From NCBI GenBank assembly GCA_905221605.1, contig CAJNDS010000613.1, forward strand, positions 121,001-185,000: a stretch of DNA of 64,000 nt, given 5' to 3'. Origin of the DNA: Symbiodinium natans. Lineage: Eukaryota > Sar > Dinophyceae > Suessiales > Symbiodiniaceae. A program made the position numbers and the translations under genes. A model generated the notes under the pieces. It was not told where the DNA came from, did not search any database, and worked only from the letters and a program-made list of their open reading frames with translations. Shown one piece after another: positions 1 to 11,644 of the stretch (positions are counted from its first letter, which is position 1; the number at the start of each line of letters is the position of its first letter).

Positions 1-17
1 TCCCTGTCAGCCTTTTT

Positions 18-785
18 TTGTGTAAAATATCGACAACCTTTCGCTTGTTCCTGCGTCTCTGCTTTAAGCAATCAAGCCAAGGATGCTCCGGCAGAGCCGG
101 AGGAGACAGCCGAGGCGAGAGAAGCGAGGTTGAGATCTTCGAGGGCTCTTTTGACAAAGAGCTCTTCAGTGCCAGAGTGGCTTACTTCCCGGTTTCCAGT
201 TCCTGCCTGGGGCGCAATCCACCACACCGTGTCCAAGGATGGAAACAATCCATTGTTTCAAGCAAAGCTGGCGAACAAGGAGGTCTTCGACGGGAAGAGC
301 CTTTGCATACATTGGACACATTTCTTGTTTATTCTTTTTTCGCAAAGATCGTTCCTGGCCAACAGAGGAACAGCTGCGGATGCTCGTACAACGCCAACTT
401 GGACCAGGAACAACTGGACGAGGCAAAGGCCAATCCGAAGAATGTGACGCCAAAAGATCGATCAATGGCTCAGGCCTATTTCATGGCTTGGTCATGGCTG
501 CAGCGAGCAGGCGATGCTCAGAATGGTCGTGGTGCTAAAAGAAAGAGGGATGACAACCTGTGAGCGAGCAAGACTGAACATCAGAGAACTCAGAATAGTG
601 GTCCTTTCACTGATATCGACAACTTTCATGCTTGAAGCTCACGGGATGTGGGTCCAATCCACAGTATTTAACGTGTGGAGAAGACAACAGCGAACCGCTC
701 AAGCTGAGGAAAAGAAACAATCGAGACAGCATGCAGAATTCCTAGGAGCATGCACCTTGAGGCAGAATGCAAAGGGAGGCCCTTG
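18..785 (+). other. Repeat-free segment with overlapping open frames
   Basis: About 770 bp without telomere-like repeats. A 181-codon frame runs 18-563 on the + strand and ends in a basic stretch (KRKRDD). Two other + frames (130-447, 239-538) and a further frame at 514-786 are open in the same stretch. I recognise no domain. Because several frames are open at once, I cannot say which, if any, is translated. It may hold exons of the ankyrin gene or a decayed element. Confidence 0.25.
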
Positions 786-882
786 ACTAAACCCTAAACC
801 CTAAACCCTAAACCCTAAACCCTAAACCCTAAACCCTAAACCCTAAACCCTAAACCCTAAACCCTAAACCCTAAACCCTAAC
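786..882 (+). repeat. CCCTAAA telomere-like array
   Basis: About 13 near-perfect CCCTAAA copies, directly downstream (in transcription sense) of the ankyrin exon. The array is internal to the window and has single-copy sequence on both sides, so it is not a chromosome end. Confidence 0.95.
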
Positions 883-883
883 C

Positions 884-983
884 GCGAGCCAAAAGGCCTT
901 CATGAGCGGCGACTTCCCCTGGGAGTCGCGGCAGTTGGGCTCCGCAGGTAGGTCCAAGAGCTGGCTCAGGGCCCGGAGATCGC
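884..983 (-). CDS. Ankyrin-repeat exon
   Basis: The frame reads GDLRALSQLLDLPAEPN followed by CRDSQGKSPLMKAFWLA, which has ankyrin spacing. The acceptor is GAAAAG|GCG. The exon joins the one ending at 1380 in phase (QAADK|GDL). The 3' end reads CTCGCG|GTTAGGG, so the first intron bases are a telomere-like repeat. The opposite strand is also open here, but its product has no ankyrin pattern. Confidence 0.65.
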
Positions 984-3900
984 CTTTTCGCGGAGGGTTT
1001 AGGGTTTAGGGTTTAGGGTTTAGGGTTTAGGGTTTAGGGTTTAGGGTTTGGGGTTTGGGGTTTAGGGTTTAGGGTTTAGGGTTAAAGTAAACCCTAAACC
1101 CTAAACCCTAAACCCTAAACCCTAAACCCTAAACCCCCTAAACCCCTAAACCCCCTAAACCCCTAAACCCCCTAAACCCCCAAAAAAAACCCTAAACCCC
1201 ATAAACCCCCTAAACCCCCTAAACCCCCTAAACCCCTGAACCCCTAAACCCCTAAACCCCTCACCCCCTCAACCCCTCACCCCCCAAACCCCTGAACCCC
1301 TAAACCCTAAACCGTAAACCCTAAACCCTAAACCCTAAACCCTAAACCCCCAAGCTCAAAAGGCCCCCTGACAAGGCGCCTTTGTCCGCCGCCTGGAGCA
1401 GCTGCTCTTCCGAGCCGTGGCCGCAGGGAAGGATCACCAGCTGAGATGCGTTTTAAGGGGTTTAGGGTTTAGGGTTTTAGGGTTTTGGGGTTTAGGGGTT
1501 TGCAGTTTCGGGTTTCGGGTTTCGGGTTTCGGGTAAGGGTTTAGGGTTTAGGGTTTGGGGTTTGGGTTTAGGGTTTGGGGTAACGTTTTAGGGTTTAGGG
1601 TTTAGGGGCTTAGGGCTTAGGGCGTAGTATATAGAGCTCAAGGGTGCCTGTGCAGGGCTGCGGGTGAGATGTTCTAGTTAGAGTCTGTCACTGGCGGAGT
1701 TTTCAGTTGGGATGGGGAGGGGGGCCATTTTCAGGCTATCTACGCAGCAGTTTCTGGGCAGTGTGCCTAGAGATGTCAAACCCGAAAGCATGAAAACCAT
1801 CATAAACCCTAAGCCATTCTAAGGCCCTAAACCCCACCCCAAACCCTCAACCCCAGCCCTGATACCCAAACCCCATAATTAACCCTAAACCCTACACCTC
1901 CAAACCGTGAACCCTAAAGCCTGCTTTGAAGCATCAGGTCACCCCCACAAGAAAGCCCTCATGGTCCCAAATCGGTATTTGGGGGTTCTTAGTAACGCAA
2001 TGATAGCTGCACTTTTAAACCCAACTATAGCGCTATTAGGGTACTTAAGTTGCTTATAAGTGGGTTATGACCTAACCCGAAACCCTAAACCCCACTTATA
2101 ATTGGCCTACTAAGTACCCGAAGCCTCTAAACCCTAAACCCTAAACCCTAAATTTTAAACCCTAAGTAATAGGAAAAGGCCTGCAAACGAAGCGACTCTC
2201 AGCCCCAAGAGCCCTCAGGGTTTACCAGTTCATGGTTGGGATAGGATGAAAAACAACCCAAATCTCTACTCCTTGTTGAGTTTAAGTACCCTGAAACATG
2301 CAAAATGTTACCCTGCTATGACAAAGTTTAGGGTTTTGGGTTGAGGGTGCGGGCCTCGGGATGAGGATGTAGGGAGGCTGTCAGCTTAGGCGGCGTGGGG
2401 TGAGAGCGCGCGCAGTGTTTCATGTCCAAAGCTCAGGTGCTTGTTGCACGGTAATGAAGCACCTATCCTTCACTGCCCCTATCACAGCAAGCCCTCAACC
2501 CTAAACCCTAAAAACCCTGTAAACCCTACAAACCCTATACACCCTACAAACCCTACAAACCCCATAAAGCCTATAAAACCCACAAACCCTAGAATAAACC
2601 CTAGAATAAACCCTAGAATAAACCCGATAAACCCGATAAACCCTAAACCCTAAACCCTAAACCCTAAACCCTGCCTGCAGCTCCTCTGGCTCACCCAGCT
2701 GTTGGAAGGACGCGTTCTCCGGCACCAGCCCGCCCCCTGGGCTTCCGAGAGCCGAGATTGTAGCAGAGTCCGAAGCCCCAAAGCCCCAGACGCCTAGGGT
2801 TTAGGGTTTAGGGTTTAGGGTTCAGGGTTTAGGGTTTAGGGTTTAGGGTTTAGGGTTTAGGGCATATTCTACTTACCCTCAGGCCTAAACACAGTCTGGT
2901 ATAAGAAAGTCCCTGAGCCCTAAACCTTGTAGAGTCATGGTCTTTGGGCCAAGCGCTTAGAGCCATAGGGCTGGAGCTTTGTGGGTGGCCTTCACAGCGC
3001 CAAGCAAAAATACGACTCAGCCGCAGGATTTGCCCCAACATATAGATCCCTACATAGTAGGATCCCTTTATAATTAGGACCCGAATAAGGTAACCTGAAT
3101 ATCGTAAACCCCGCAGGTTCCCCTGCCAGACCTTGTGTTCAGATCTCAGTAAGTGTGGCCTCACGGAGACTTAGAGTTTGGAGTGCACACTGAACTGGCA
3201 CCAAAACACCTGCAGTTCCTAAACCCTGAACCCTAAGCCCTAAACCCTGGCACCCTAAACCCCGCCCAAAGCATGGAAGACACTCAACCCCTAACCCGCG
3301 ATTCCCTTAGCACTGGAAGACCCGGAGTCCCAGACTCCAAACCTTCTAACCTGGAACCAAGGGGTTTAGGGTTTAGGGTTTAGGGTTTAGGGTTTAGGGC
3401 TTCGGGCTTCGGGCGCAGGGTCGAGGGTACTACGTACCTAAACACCCTTGACACCCGAAGCAATGTTACGCAGTGGAAGACTCTAAAAATCCAAGAACCC
3501 TCCAAAGCCCACCAAGCATGGCGAAGATGCCTCGAACGTTACCTGCAATAAGGCGCCCGCCCCTCCCCCCCCCCTCAGGTCCTCATGGAGGGTGCATGGG
3601 GGAGGGGGGCTGGTAAAAGTCAAAACCTTAAACCCTAGCTTCTAAAACCCCTAAACCCTAAACCCGAAACCCTGAACCCCTAACCCTAAACCCTATACCC
3701 CAAACCCTAAACCCTAAACCCTAACCCTAAACCCTAAACCCCTAACCCTAAACCCTACACCCCAAACCCTAAACCCCAAACCCCAAACCCGAAACCCTAA
3801 ACCCCTAACCCTAAACCCTAAACCCCAAACCCCAAACCCGAAACCCTAAACCCGAAACCCTAAACCCTAAACCCCCCTAAGTCTCAGGCCCGGGCCGTTC

Positions 3901-6403
3901 GGATCCAAGAGCCGCTGTCGGAAAGCTGGCACGGCTAGCCTCTAGAAGCCGAGGGTTTTGCAGGGTTTTGCAGGGTTTAGGGTTTAGGGTTTAGGGTTTA
4001 GGGTTTAGGGTTTGGGGTTTGGGGTTTGGGGTTTGGGGTTTGGGGTTTGGGGTTTGGGGTTTGGGGTTTGGGGTTTGGGGTTTGGGGTTTGGGGTTTGGG
4101 GTTTCGTTTTACAGGGTTTAACGGGTTCAAAGGGGGCTTAACGGGTTTTAGGGGTTTCAAGGGTTTAGAGGGTGTATTAGAGGTCTAAAGGGGTTTAAAG
4201 GGTTTAAAGGGGTTTAAAGGGGTTTAAAAGGTTTAAAGGGCTTAAAGGGTTTAAAAGGGTTCAAAGGGGTTTAAGGGGTTTAGAGGGTTTAAGGGGTGAA
4301 AAGGGTTTAGGGGTTTGAAGGGTTTATGGGGTTTAAAGGGTTTGGGGTGCAGGGTTTAAGTTTCCGGGTTTAGGTCTAGGGGGTAAGGTTTGGGTCTTAG
4401 GGTTTGGGGGGTTCAGGGTTTAGGGTTTTTTTCAGGCCTCGGGTTTACGAGGTTTACAAGGTTTAAAGGTTTAAAGGGTTTACAGGGTGTAGGGTTTACA
4501 GGGTCACCAGGTTACAGGGTTTGGGCTTTTAGGGCTTACAGTGCGTAGGGAGTTTAGAGGGGTTGATAGGGTTTACTGCGGATATCCCAGGTGCGCATGG
4601 CGGATTGCACCCGTTGGTAGCTCTGCCCCCTGAAAACCCTATCTAGACTCAAGAGTAGCCTAGGAAATGACAAGGGTCCTCCAAAACCGAAAAATAAGCC
4701 CTGAAACCCAAAACCCACAACCCTACACCACAAACTCTCCACCCCAAGCCCTAAACACTAAGAACCTAAACCCCAAAGAAGGTGATGGCTTGGGGTCAGG
4801 GGAAGGGGTGAGAGGGGTGTGTGTGGCGGGGGCCGGGGGGAAGGGGGTGATCTTGAGCCAAGTCGCCGATCCTCCATTGCCTCTTTCCTCAAGGTTTTAG
4901 GGTTTAGGGTTTAGGGGGTTTGGGGTTCAGGGTTTCGGGGGTTAAGGGGTTTAGGATTTGGGGTTTAGTTGTTCAACCCTGAGGATTCAAGGCAGTTTAG
5001 GGTTTAGGGTCTATAGGGTTTAGGGTTTAGGGTTTTTAGGGTTTTTAGGGTCGCTGCAAGTTTTCCACAAGAAGCCAACCGCAAGGGGGTCTCAATGAAG
5101 ATAATTCCACGGCGGGGGAGTCGGGTTTAGGGTTTAGAGTTTAGTGTTTAGGGTTGAGGGTTTGAGGGTTTGGGTTTAGGGTTTAGGGTTTGGGGTTTAG
5201 GGTTTAGGGTTTAGGGTTTAGGGTTTAGGGTCTAGGGTCTAGGGTCTAGGGTTTACGGTTGAGGGCAGGGCGTGAAGCCCAGGATTTTCGCTTAGGGGGT
5301 TTGGGGTACGACCGTTCCTGGCAAGATCGCTCCTGATAGATCGCTTCCGTTGCTTGGGTCTATTGAAGCTTACGGGTTTGGGGTTGCGGGTCTTCCCTAA
5401 AACCTAAACCCTATAACTCCTGGAAACCCTTTCAACCCTACACCCTAAACCCTAAACCCTAAACCCTAAACCCTAAACCCTAAACCCTAAAACCTAAACC
5501 CTCACCCATATGAAGCCATGGAACCCCGAAGCGACAACCCTGAACCCTCAGCTCATAGGACTGCCCTTGGAACCTTTTGGTGCACAACCTTAGGGTACGA
5601 GTCTTAACCCCTTGAAGCACAACCCTAAACCCTAAACCCGAAACCCTCAACCCTCAACCCTCAACTCTAAACCCTAAACCCCCAACCCTAAACCCTAAAC
5701 CCTAAGCCCTAAACCCTAAGCCCAAACACTAAACCCTAACCCCTAACCTAAAGGAGGGCTTTGTGGATGTAGATTCGTAGGGTTCAGAGTTTCATGGCCG
5801 GGTGTCACGGCCATGGCGAAACCCAAGGGCGACAGCGCCTCGAACGGCTTCGGGTTTAGGGTTTGGGGTTTAGGGTTTGGGGTTTAGGGTTTTGGGCTTA
5901 GGGCTTCGGGCTTAGGGTTTAGGGTTTAGGGAGGGTTTGGGGTTTAGGGTTTAGGGTTTAGGGTGTAGGGTTTAGGGTCGGGGTTTTAGGGACAACATCT
6001 GCACAGGTTTGCGAGTTCCTGGCATTTGCACATAGCGCCAGTCCCGACTGACCAAGCGTTCCAAGCCGAAGCCAGGCCCAACCCCCGGGAAAACCGTGAG
6101 AACCCCAAGACAGAATCACCCTGGACCCTAAACCCTAAACCCTAAACCCTAAGCCCTAAACCCTAAACCCTAAACCCTAAAGCCTAAACCATCCTAAACC
6201 CCAAAACCCTATCAACACCTTGAACCCTAGGGTTTAGGGTTTGGGTGTCGGGGCAAAACCTCCACCGCTACCCGCTAGCCCTTGATGCCATAAGGGGGTT
6301 TAGGGTTTAGGGTTTAGGGTTTAGGGGTATGCCACTTAGGCACCAGCAGCTCCAGCTCCAGGGTCGCAAGGGGCTCCCCCGACACAGAGACGACACGTAA
6401 CAT
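884..6403 (-). CDS. Ubiquitin-like/ankyrin-repeat protein gene (multi-exon, 3' incomplete)
   Basis: I join short minus-strand exons in this order: 6403-6333 (starts MLRVVSVSGEPLATLELE), possibly 5090-5055 (GWLLVENLQ), 3939-3896 (LAVPAFRQRLLDPNG), 2793-2675 (ends LGEPEELQ), 1440-1380 (LVILPCGHGSEEQLLQAADK) and 983-884 (GDLRALSQLLDLPAEPN, then DSQGKSPLMKAFWLA). The first five together resemble the N-terminal ubiquitin-like fold of a large dinoflagellate family, in which 'RFRQRLL...L.LVILP' is followed by ankyrin repeats. The last exon has ankyrin spacing (G.L..L..LL...A..N..D..G.SPL..A). Phases agree at the junctions I could test, mostly with GC donors. The 5055 exon is weak and the boundaries near 6333 are uncertain. 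Ankyrin proteins bind other proteins; the partner cannot be inferred. More repeats should lie left of the window. Confidence 0.6.
984..1379 (-). other. Intron made of opposed telomere-like arrays
   Basis: This intron is set by phase between the LLQAADK and GDLRALSQLL exons. AAAGGCG is present at both junctions. On the + strand a TTTAGGG array (995-1085) is followed by a CCCTAAA array (1090-1350), so the intron RNA could fold into a long hairpin. The donor is GC (AAAG|GCGCC) and the acceptor AG. Confidence 0.55.
1089..1350 (+). repeat. CCCTAAA array with degenerate C-rich variants
   Basis: CCCTAAA copies followed by variants such as CCCCTAAA and CCCCTCAA, then CCCTAAA again. It lies in the ankyrin-gene intron 984-1379. 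Confidence 0.9.
3966..4104 (+). repeat. TTTAGGG array changing to a pure TTTGGGG array
   Basis: Starts as TTTAGGG and switches at about 4012 to some 13 tandem TTTGGGG copies. A block of one variant means local amplification, not independent point mutation. It lies just upstream (in transcription sense) of the ankyrin-gene exon at 3939. Confidence 0.9.
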
Positions 6404-7079
6404 GGCGTCCAAAAGAGTCTTATTTAGGGTTTAGGGTTTAGGGTTTAGGGTTTAGGGTTAGGGTTTAGTAGGGTTTAGTAGGGTTTAGTGTTTAGGGTTT
6501 AGGGTTGGTGTGTTTAAGGTGAAAGGTGCTTGGCTTACGGGTTTCGGGGTTTAGCGTCTTATGCTTCAGTGGCGTGAGTGGGGGTTGAGGGTTTTAGGGG
6601 TTAGGGTTGAGGGTTTAGGGCTTTAGGGTTTAGGTTCTTGCTTGACGTGCAGGTGTAGCGGCCGGGGTGGGGGGCTTGTTCATTGGAGATTTAGAGTTTC
6701 AGGGTTTCGGGTTTCGGTTAGATTTCAGGGTTTGGGGGAAGAACTACCCCTGTCAGCTGCGATGCGAGAAAGGCCGCCCATGCAGCTTGCGCGTGGGTTT
6801 TTGGCCGTTTATGCACCACCTCAACCCTAAAATCTAAAACCCTCCAAGTGAAGCACAATGTTCATGGCCCTCAAGGTCCAAGCAAGATAGGTAGAGAAAC
6901 TGAAGAATGGAGAAAGAAGCCAAAAGAATGAAGCCTCCAGCAGACATGGGTTTAGGGTTTAGGGTTTAGGGTTTAGGGTTTAGGGGGTGTCCCAGGATTC
7001 ATGATTGATGATTGCAGCAGTCGAAGCCTCAGACTGCACTCCCCTCAAAAAGCATATTTTGTACACCTTTGTGTATAGG

Positions 7080-7270
7080 TACATCGAATTGTCATACACA
7101 CACATATAAATATAAATATATATATATATACACACACATATATACATATATATGTATATATACGTATATACATATACACATATATTATCTACATTTTTAC
7201 ATATATACATATATACATATATGCATATATACATATATACATATATATATATACATATATGTTTAGTTCA
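7080..7270. repeat. TA/CATA-rich microsatellite
   Basis: Long tract of ACACATATA, ATATATAC and CATATATA. Open frames across it on both strands are low-complexity Tyr/Ile artefacts. Confidence 0.9.
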
Positions 7271-8833
7271 GGTTGTTTTTGTGTATATCTGTATATGTAC
7301 ATACACCTACATATATCCATTCATATGACTCCGTAAGTACTAACATCTCAAGCCGCTTTCCTAGACCTGATGGCCCAAGCGAGCTCGGGAACCCTGAGGC
7401 GAGGGCTCAATAGCCTTAAACTGCTCCTCCTCGCACAAACAAGGGCTTGGGGTTGAGGGTTGAGGGTTTAGGATTTTAGGATTTTGGGTTTAGGCACTTG
7501 GGGGGCAGAGGGGGTTAGGGTGGGAGGGAAGGAGCAGGAGATGTCGAGGTGTTGAGTTTTGCTTTCAGGGCTGAGGGCTGGAAAATTTTGCGTAGGTCAG
7601 CGCAGGGTTCCAAGCTTTGGGACCACACCAAGGGACACAAAACATAGACCCCCAAATGGCAGGATTCCCTGAGAATAAGGACCCCAATTTCGGAAACCCC
7701 CGTATACGAAAAGTCATGAATAGGGATTCTAGTACCCCCTATTTGAATCCCGACTAAGGACCGTCAGCATATGGGGAACATCCCCCAAACCCTAAACCTA
7801 AAACCCAAACCTTAGACCCTAAACCCTAAACCCTGAACTGGGGCCCGAACCATCTACCCTTAATCAGCCTCGGGCGGGGGGCCTGTCCTTGGTGTTCGTG
7901 ATGGCCCGGGGCTTCTCCTCTGGCCGCCTCCCGCAAGAACTCCTAAACCCTAAACCCTAAACCCTAAACCCTTAACCCTAACCCCTGAACCCTAAACCCT
8001 AAACCCTAAACCCTGCGTAAGCCTATCCCTATGTTGGGTTTAGGGTTTGGGGCTTCGGGATCTGGACGGACAGGAGTGCGTGCCCAAGCATTTCGGTACA
8101 TTTGCCTTCTTCAGAGAATCTACATATGGGTTCAGGGTTTAGGGTTTAGGGTTTAGCTGTCTGGGCAGACATGTTGTTGGAGTGCGGCGCGTTCCCGCGC
8201 GTGTATGTTCCAGCACATTTGCAGGTTTTCGGGACTTTCTGGGGGTGGGGGAGGGTTTAGGGTTATACTAAAAGGCCAGACGTTGTTAAGCCAGTTGGGG
8301 GTGTCGAAACATAGGGGTCCCTTTAAGGTATCCTCTTGCATTTGGGGTATAAAAGGGGGGAACCTATTTTGGGAAATGCCCAGTTCAGCGTTCCCGGGCT
8401 TCAAAATGAGGGCTTTGGTTGCCGACGGGTGTTTAGGGCTTCGGCGAAGGAAACGGGCCAAACCCTGAACCCTAAACCCTAAACCCTAAACTAAACCCTG
8501 AACCCTAAACCCTAAACCCCAAACCCCTGCGCCCTAAACCCTGAACCAGTGGGGAAGGCCTTGAGGGCCACTCTAAACACAAATCCGCATCCACCCCTTT
8601 CTGCACTGGAATTTGTACTCCAACACACTGAACAGGGTTTAGGGTTCAGGGTTTAGGGTTTAGGGTTTGGCCTTTAAAGGCTCGTGTAGTTCTCTGAATT
8701 AGGTTCCCTTTTAGGCTCCACCTATACGACGGCACTGTGAACAGGACCCCCTTCCAAAGAGAGAACGAATTCCGCACCCCCCGACCTCCTGCACATCGTA
8801 ACTCCCCGAAGCCGAACCGGGAAAGCCCCCTAA

Positions 8834-8930
8834 ACTTGGGATGTTTCCCCTTATACTAACAGTTCTTGATAAGAATGTACGTACTATAATCCCGATTAAG
8901 GACTGTGAGTATAATGGGGAACATCCCTAA
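8834..8930. repeat. Family A inverted-repeat element
   Basis: Begins CTTGGGATGTTTCCCCTTAT and ends with the near reverse complement ATAATGGGGAACATCCC. The inner part is also palindromic (CTAACAGTTCTT against AAGGACTGTGAG). It has the size and form of a MITE. Related copies lie near 24519 and 40021. Confidence 0.7.
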
Positions 8931-9726
8931 ACTTTAAACCCTAAACCCTACATGTGAGAGGATCTTGGGTATGTGGGAACTTTCGTTCCGGTGTGGTAGA
9001 ACAAAAACAAAACGAAAAACCTAAGCCCCCCTCAAAGAAACCCCAAACGTCAAAATACAAACAGGGAGACCAAATCAGATCCCTACAAACTTGGCTGCAC
9101 TTAGCAGGGTAGCCATAAATTTAATTTTAGCTGCCTTGTTAAGAAACCCAATAAAACCCCAAAAGGCTAAGGATCTAAAGTTACAGTAAAGCACCACAGA
9201 GCCAACAACACTCTGAGATCGTGGCTGGAGAATGGGTCCGAAAGCCTCGCGCGGGGGCCGCTCCTCTGCCTTCCCGCCGGGGACATGTGTGGCAACTTCT
9301 TTAGGTTCAGGGTTATAGGGTTTAGGGTTTAGGGCTTAGGGGTGTCGGGTTTAGGGGTCAAGGGTTTAGGGTTTAGGGTTTAGGGGTTTGGGGGCTTTGG
9401 TTCCTTTCAACCTCCTTCGTGGAGTCGTAGAGCACGGAGCTGGTGTTCTTCTACATTGGTGGTCCTTTTCCCGTTCCGGCCTGTGCTGTGGCAGATTTGT
9501 TGTTGAAAGGTACCTGCTCTGTTCCTTCCTGCTAAACCACCTGAACCCTGACAGAAAAACCCTGACAGCTTTTCTGGTTCATAGACCTTAATTGGGACTA
9601 TATTGGTATAGGGGATACGACTCCAATTTTTAGGGTTCGTTTGGTCCCCAAGTTTGGAACAACCCCCGCAGGTGGATGGGCAGAAGACGAGGCAGGGAAC
9701 GCCTGTTAGTGCAATTAGGGGGGAAG

Positions 9727-9750
9727 GGGGGGGGGGGGGGGGGGGGTTGT
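9727..9750 (+). repeat. Poly-G run
   Basis: About two dozen G in a row; a likely site of sequencing length error. Confidence 0.9.
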
Positions 9751-11542
9751 AAAAGGAAAGCCTGGAGCCTAAACCCCTCAAAGCTCAAAGCTACAGCCTC
9801 AACACTGAACCCTGAACCCTAAACTGCCCTAAACCCTAAACCCGAAACCCTGAACCCTAAACCCTAAACCGCCCTAAACCCTAAACCCTAAACCACCCTA
9901 AACCCTAACCCTAAACCCTAAACCACCCTAAACCCTAAACCCTAACCCTAAACCCTAAACCCTAAACCCTAAACCCTAAACCCTAAACCCTAAACCCTAA
10001 ACCACCCTAAACCCTAAACCCTAAACCCGCGAACGGTTCTCGGCCGCTCCATAGACTTTCTGTCAAGGCTTGGGGCTGCAGGTGGGAACCTTAGGGTCTC
10101 AGGCTTTCAGGGTTTAGGGTTTAGGGTTTAGGGTTTAACCAAAGACTTCCGACCCACAACCCCAACAGCCCACAAAGCCCTGCAAGCCCCTAAGGCTTGA
10201 ACCCTGAACCCTGAACCCTCTCAAAAACCCTAGACAACTGACCCCAAGCCCAATATGAACCCCAAACCCTAAACTTCCTAAACCCTGAACCTGAAACCCT
10301 AGACCCTAAACGTCCCAAACCTTAAACCCTAAACCCTAAATTGCCGAGACCCTGAACCTTAAACCCTAAACCCTAAACCCCCAAGGGTTCAAGAGCGGGT
10401 CCCTGCCTTGTCGACCGGCAGCGCGAGGGTGGGATCCTTAGGGTTCAGGGTTCAGGGTTCAAGTTGAGGGTTCAGGGTTTAGGGGTTTTAGATGATATTA
10501 GGGTTTAGGGTTTAGGGTTGGGTTTCGGGGTTTTCAGGTATTCGGGTTTAAGGGACTTACACGATACTTGCATGGAGGCTCCCAGAGGATAACGTTGACA
10601 ATTGTTGTGGCTCCCGTGCTCCTTCGACTCCCTTCGGCAACCGGCTCAATGAGGGAATCTTATGCACAACCTCCGGATATTGGGCTGCTTAGGGTTTAGC
10701 TGTTCTGGCCCAGGGTTGCTTCTATGAAGTTTTAGGACGTGGGTTGTTGAGGGTTTACGTTTGTGGCGGGAAAGCTGAGCACCTGGCCAGCGGGCCTGTA
10801 GAAAGGCCACCTTGCCATGGACTAGGCTTGCGGGCTCCAGGAATTTAAGCCTCGAGCTTCTCCTGCACCCCCGCCTGAGAACCATATCAACATACTTTCA
10901 TTCAACAAGTGTTCCCGAGGCCTTTATGAATACTCCCGCCACCCCTAGAACCAAACTACACTACGATCATTCAAAATCTTCCCTGGCCTGGGGCTGTATT
11001 CGCAAAATGCGAAAGGTCAACTCAGAGGGAGACTCTTGGTTCAGGGTGGAAGGAGCGATTGTTCAGAAGTTTATGACATTAGGGTTTAGGGTTTAGGGTT
11101 TAGGGTTTCGGGTTTCGGGTTTAGGGTTTAGGGTTTCGGGTTTAGGGTTTTTGGGCTTAGGGTTAGGGCTTAGAGGGGAACTCGGGAATGCAGGGTTCCT
11201 GCTTGGCCTGATTTGCACTACGGGCCATTCCTCTTGTAGTCTGCTCCTTCTTTTCCAGGGTGCCACATCCACATTCCTAAACCCCATATACCCTAACCCT
11301 AAAACCCTAAACCATAAACCCTAAACCGTGATTCGCCCGCCATACGCTTTCAGCTTTTGCGCGCGAGGTGAGGGACGAAGATGGCGTATAGGGCTTCGTG
11401 TTTATAGGGTTGTTATCATAGGGGAGACTATAATCCCTGTCTTAAGGAGTGCTAGTATAAGGGGGAACATCCCAAGTTGAGGGGTTAAGAAACTGTCCTT
11501 CGAAGGTATACGGGATGGTCACAGCTAGGCGAGCGTTCAAGG

Positions 11543-11644
11543 TCAGGGAAGGACATGCAGGACCATCATGTTGGCCATGTGTGCGAGGAAGCCTCGGTGG
11601 TAGAAGCGTCGGCCGAACTTGTCAATCTCCATGAGGTAGTAAGC
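11543..11644 (-). CDS. HMGCS: HMGCS terminal exon
   Basis: TGCAAG|GCT TAC TAC... reads AYYLMEIDKFGRRFYHRGF, then LAHMANMMVLHVLP and a TGA stop at 11545-11543. 'YYL.EID...RRFY' is the conserved HMGCS C-terminal motif. Confidence 0.75.
   Translation of the reverse strand, partial: AYYLMEIDKFGRRFYHRGFLAHMANMMVLHVLP

Larger units (their letters stand above)
6404..11542. other. Interval between the ankyrin and HMGCS genes
   Basis: Mostly degenerate telomere-like tracts and simple repeats. Exon-like islands with G/C-ending codons occur at 7351-7445, 7860-7945 (minus frame EEKPRAITNTKDRPPARG then stop), 9215-9300 (+ frame RSWLENGSESLARGPLL), 10030-10075 and 11330-11400. I could not link them into a gene, and several are open on both strands. 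One full family-A inverted-repeat element lies at 8834-8930, with partial copies at 7721-7785 and 11419-11476. Confidence 0.4.

Noticed and set aside
882-947. + strand exon reading SQKAFMSGDFPWESRQLG with a GTAGGT donor
   Set aside because: The minus strand of the same bases gives an ankyrin repeat that joins its neighbour exon in phase.
6980-7266. Tyr/Ile-rich proteins
   Set aside because: TA/CATA microsatellite, open on both strands.
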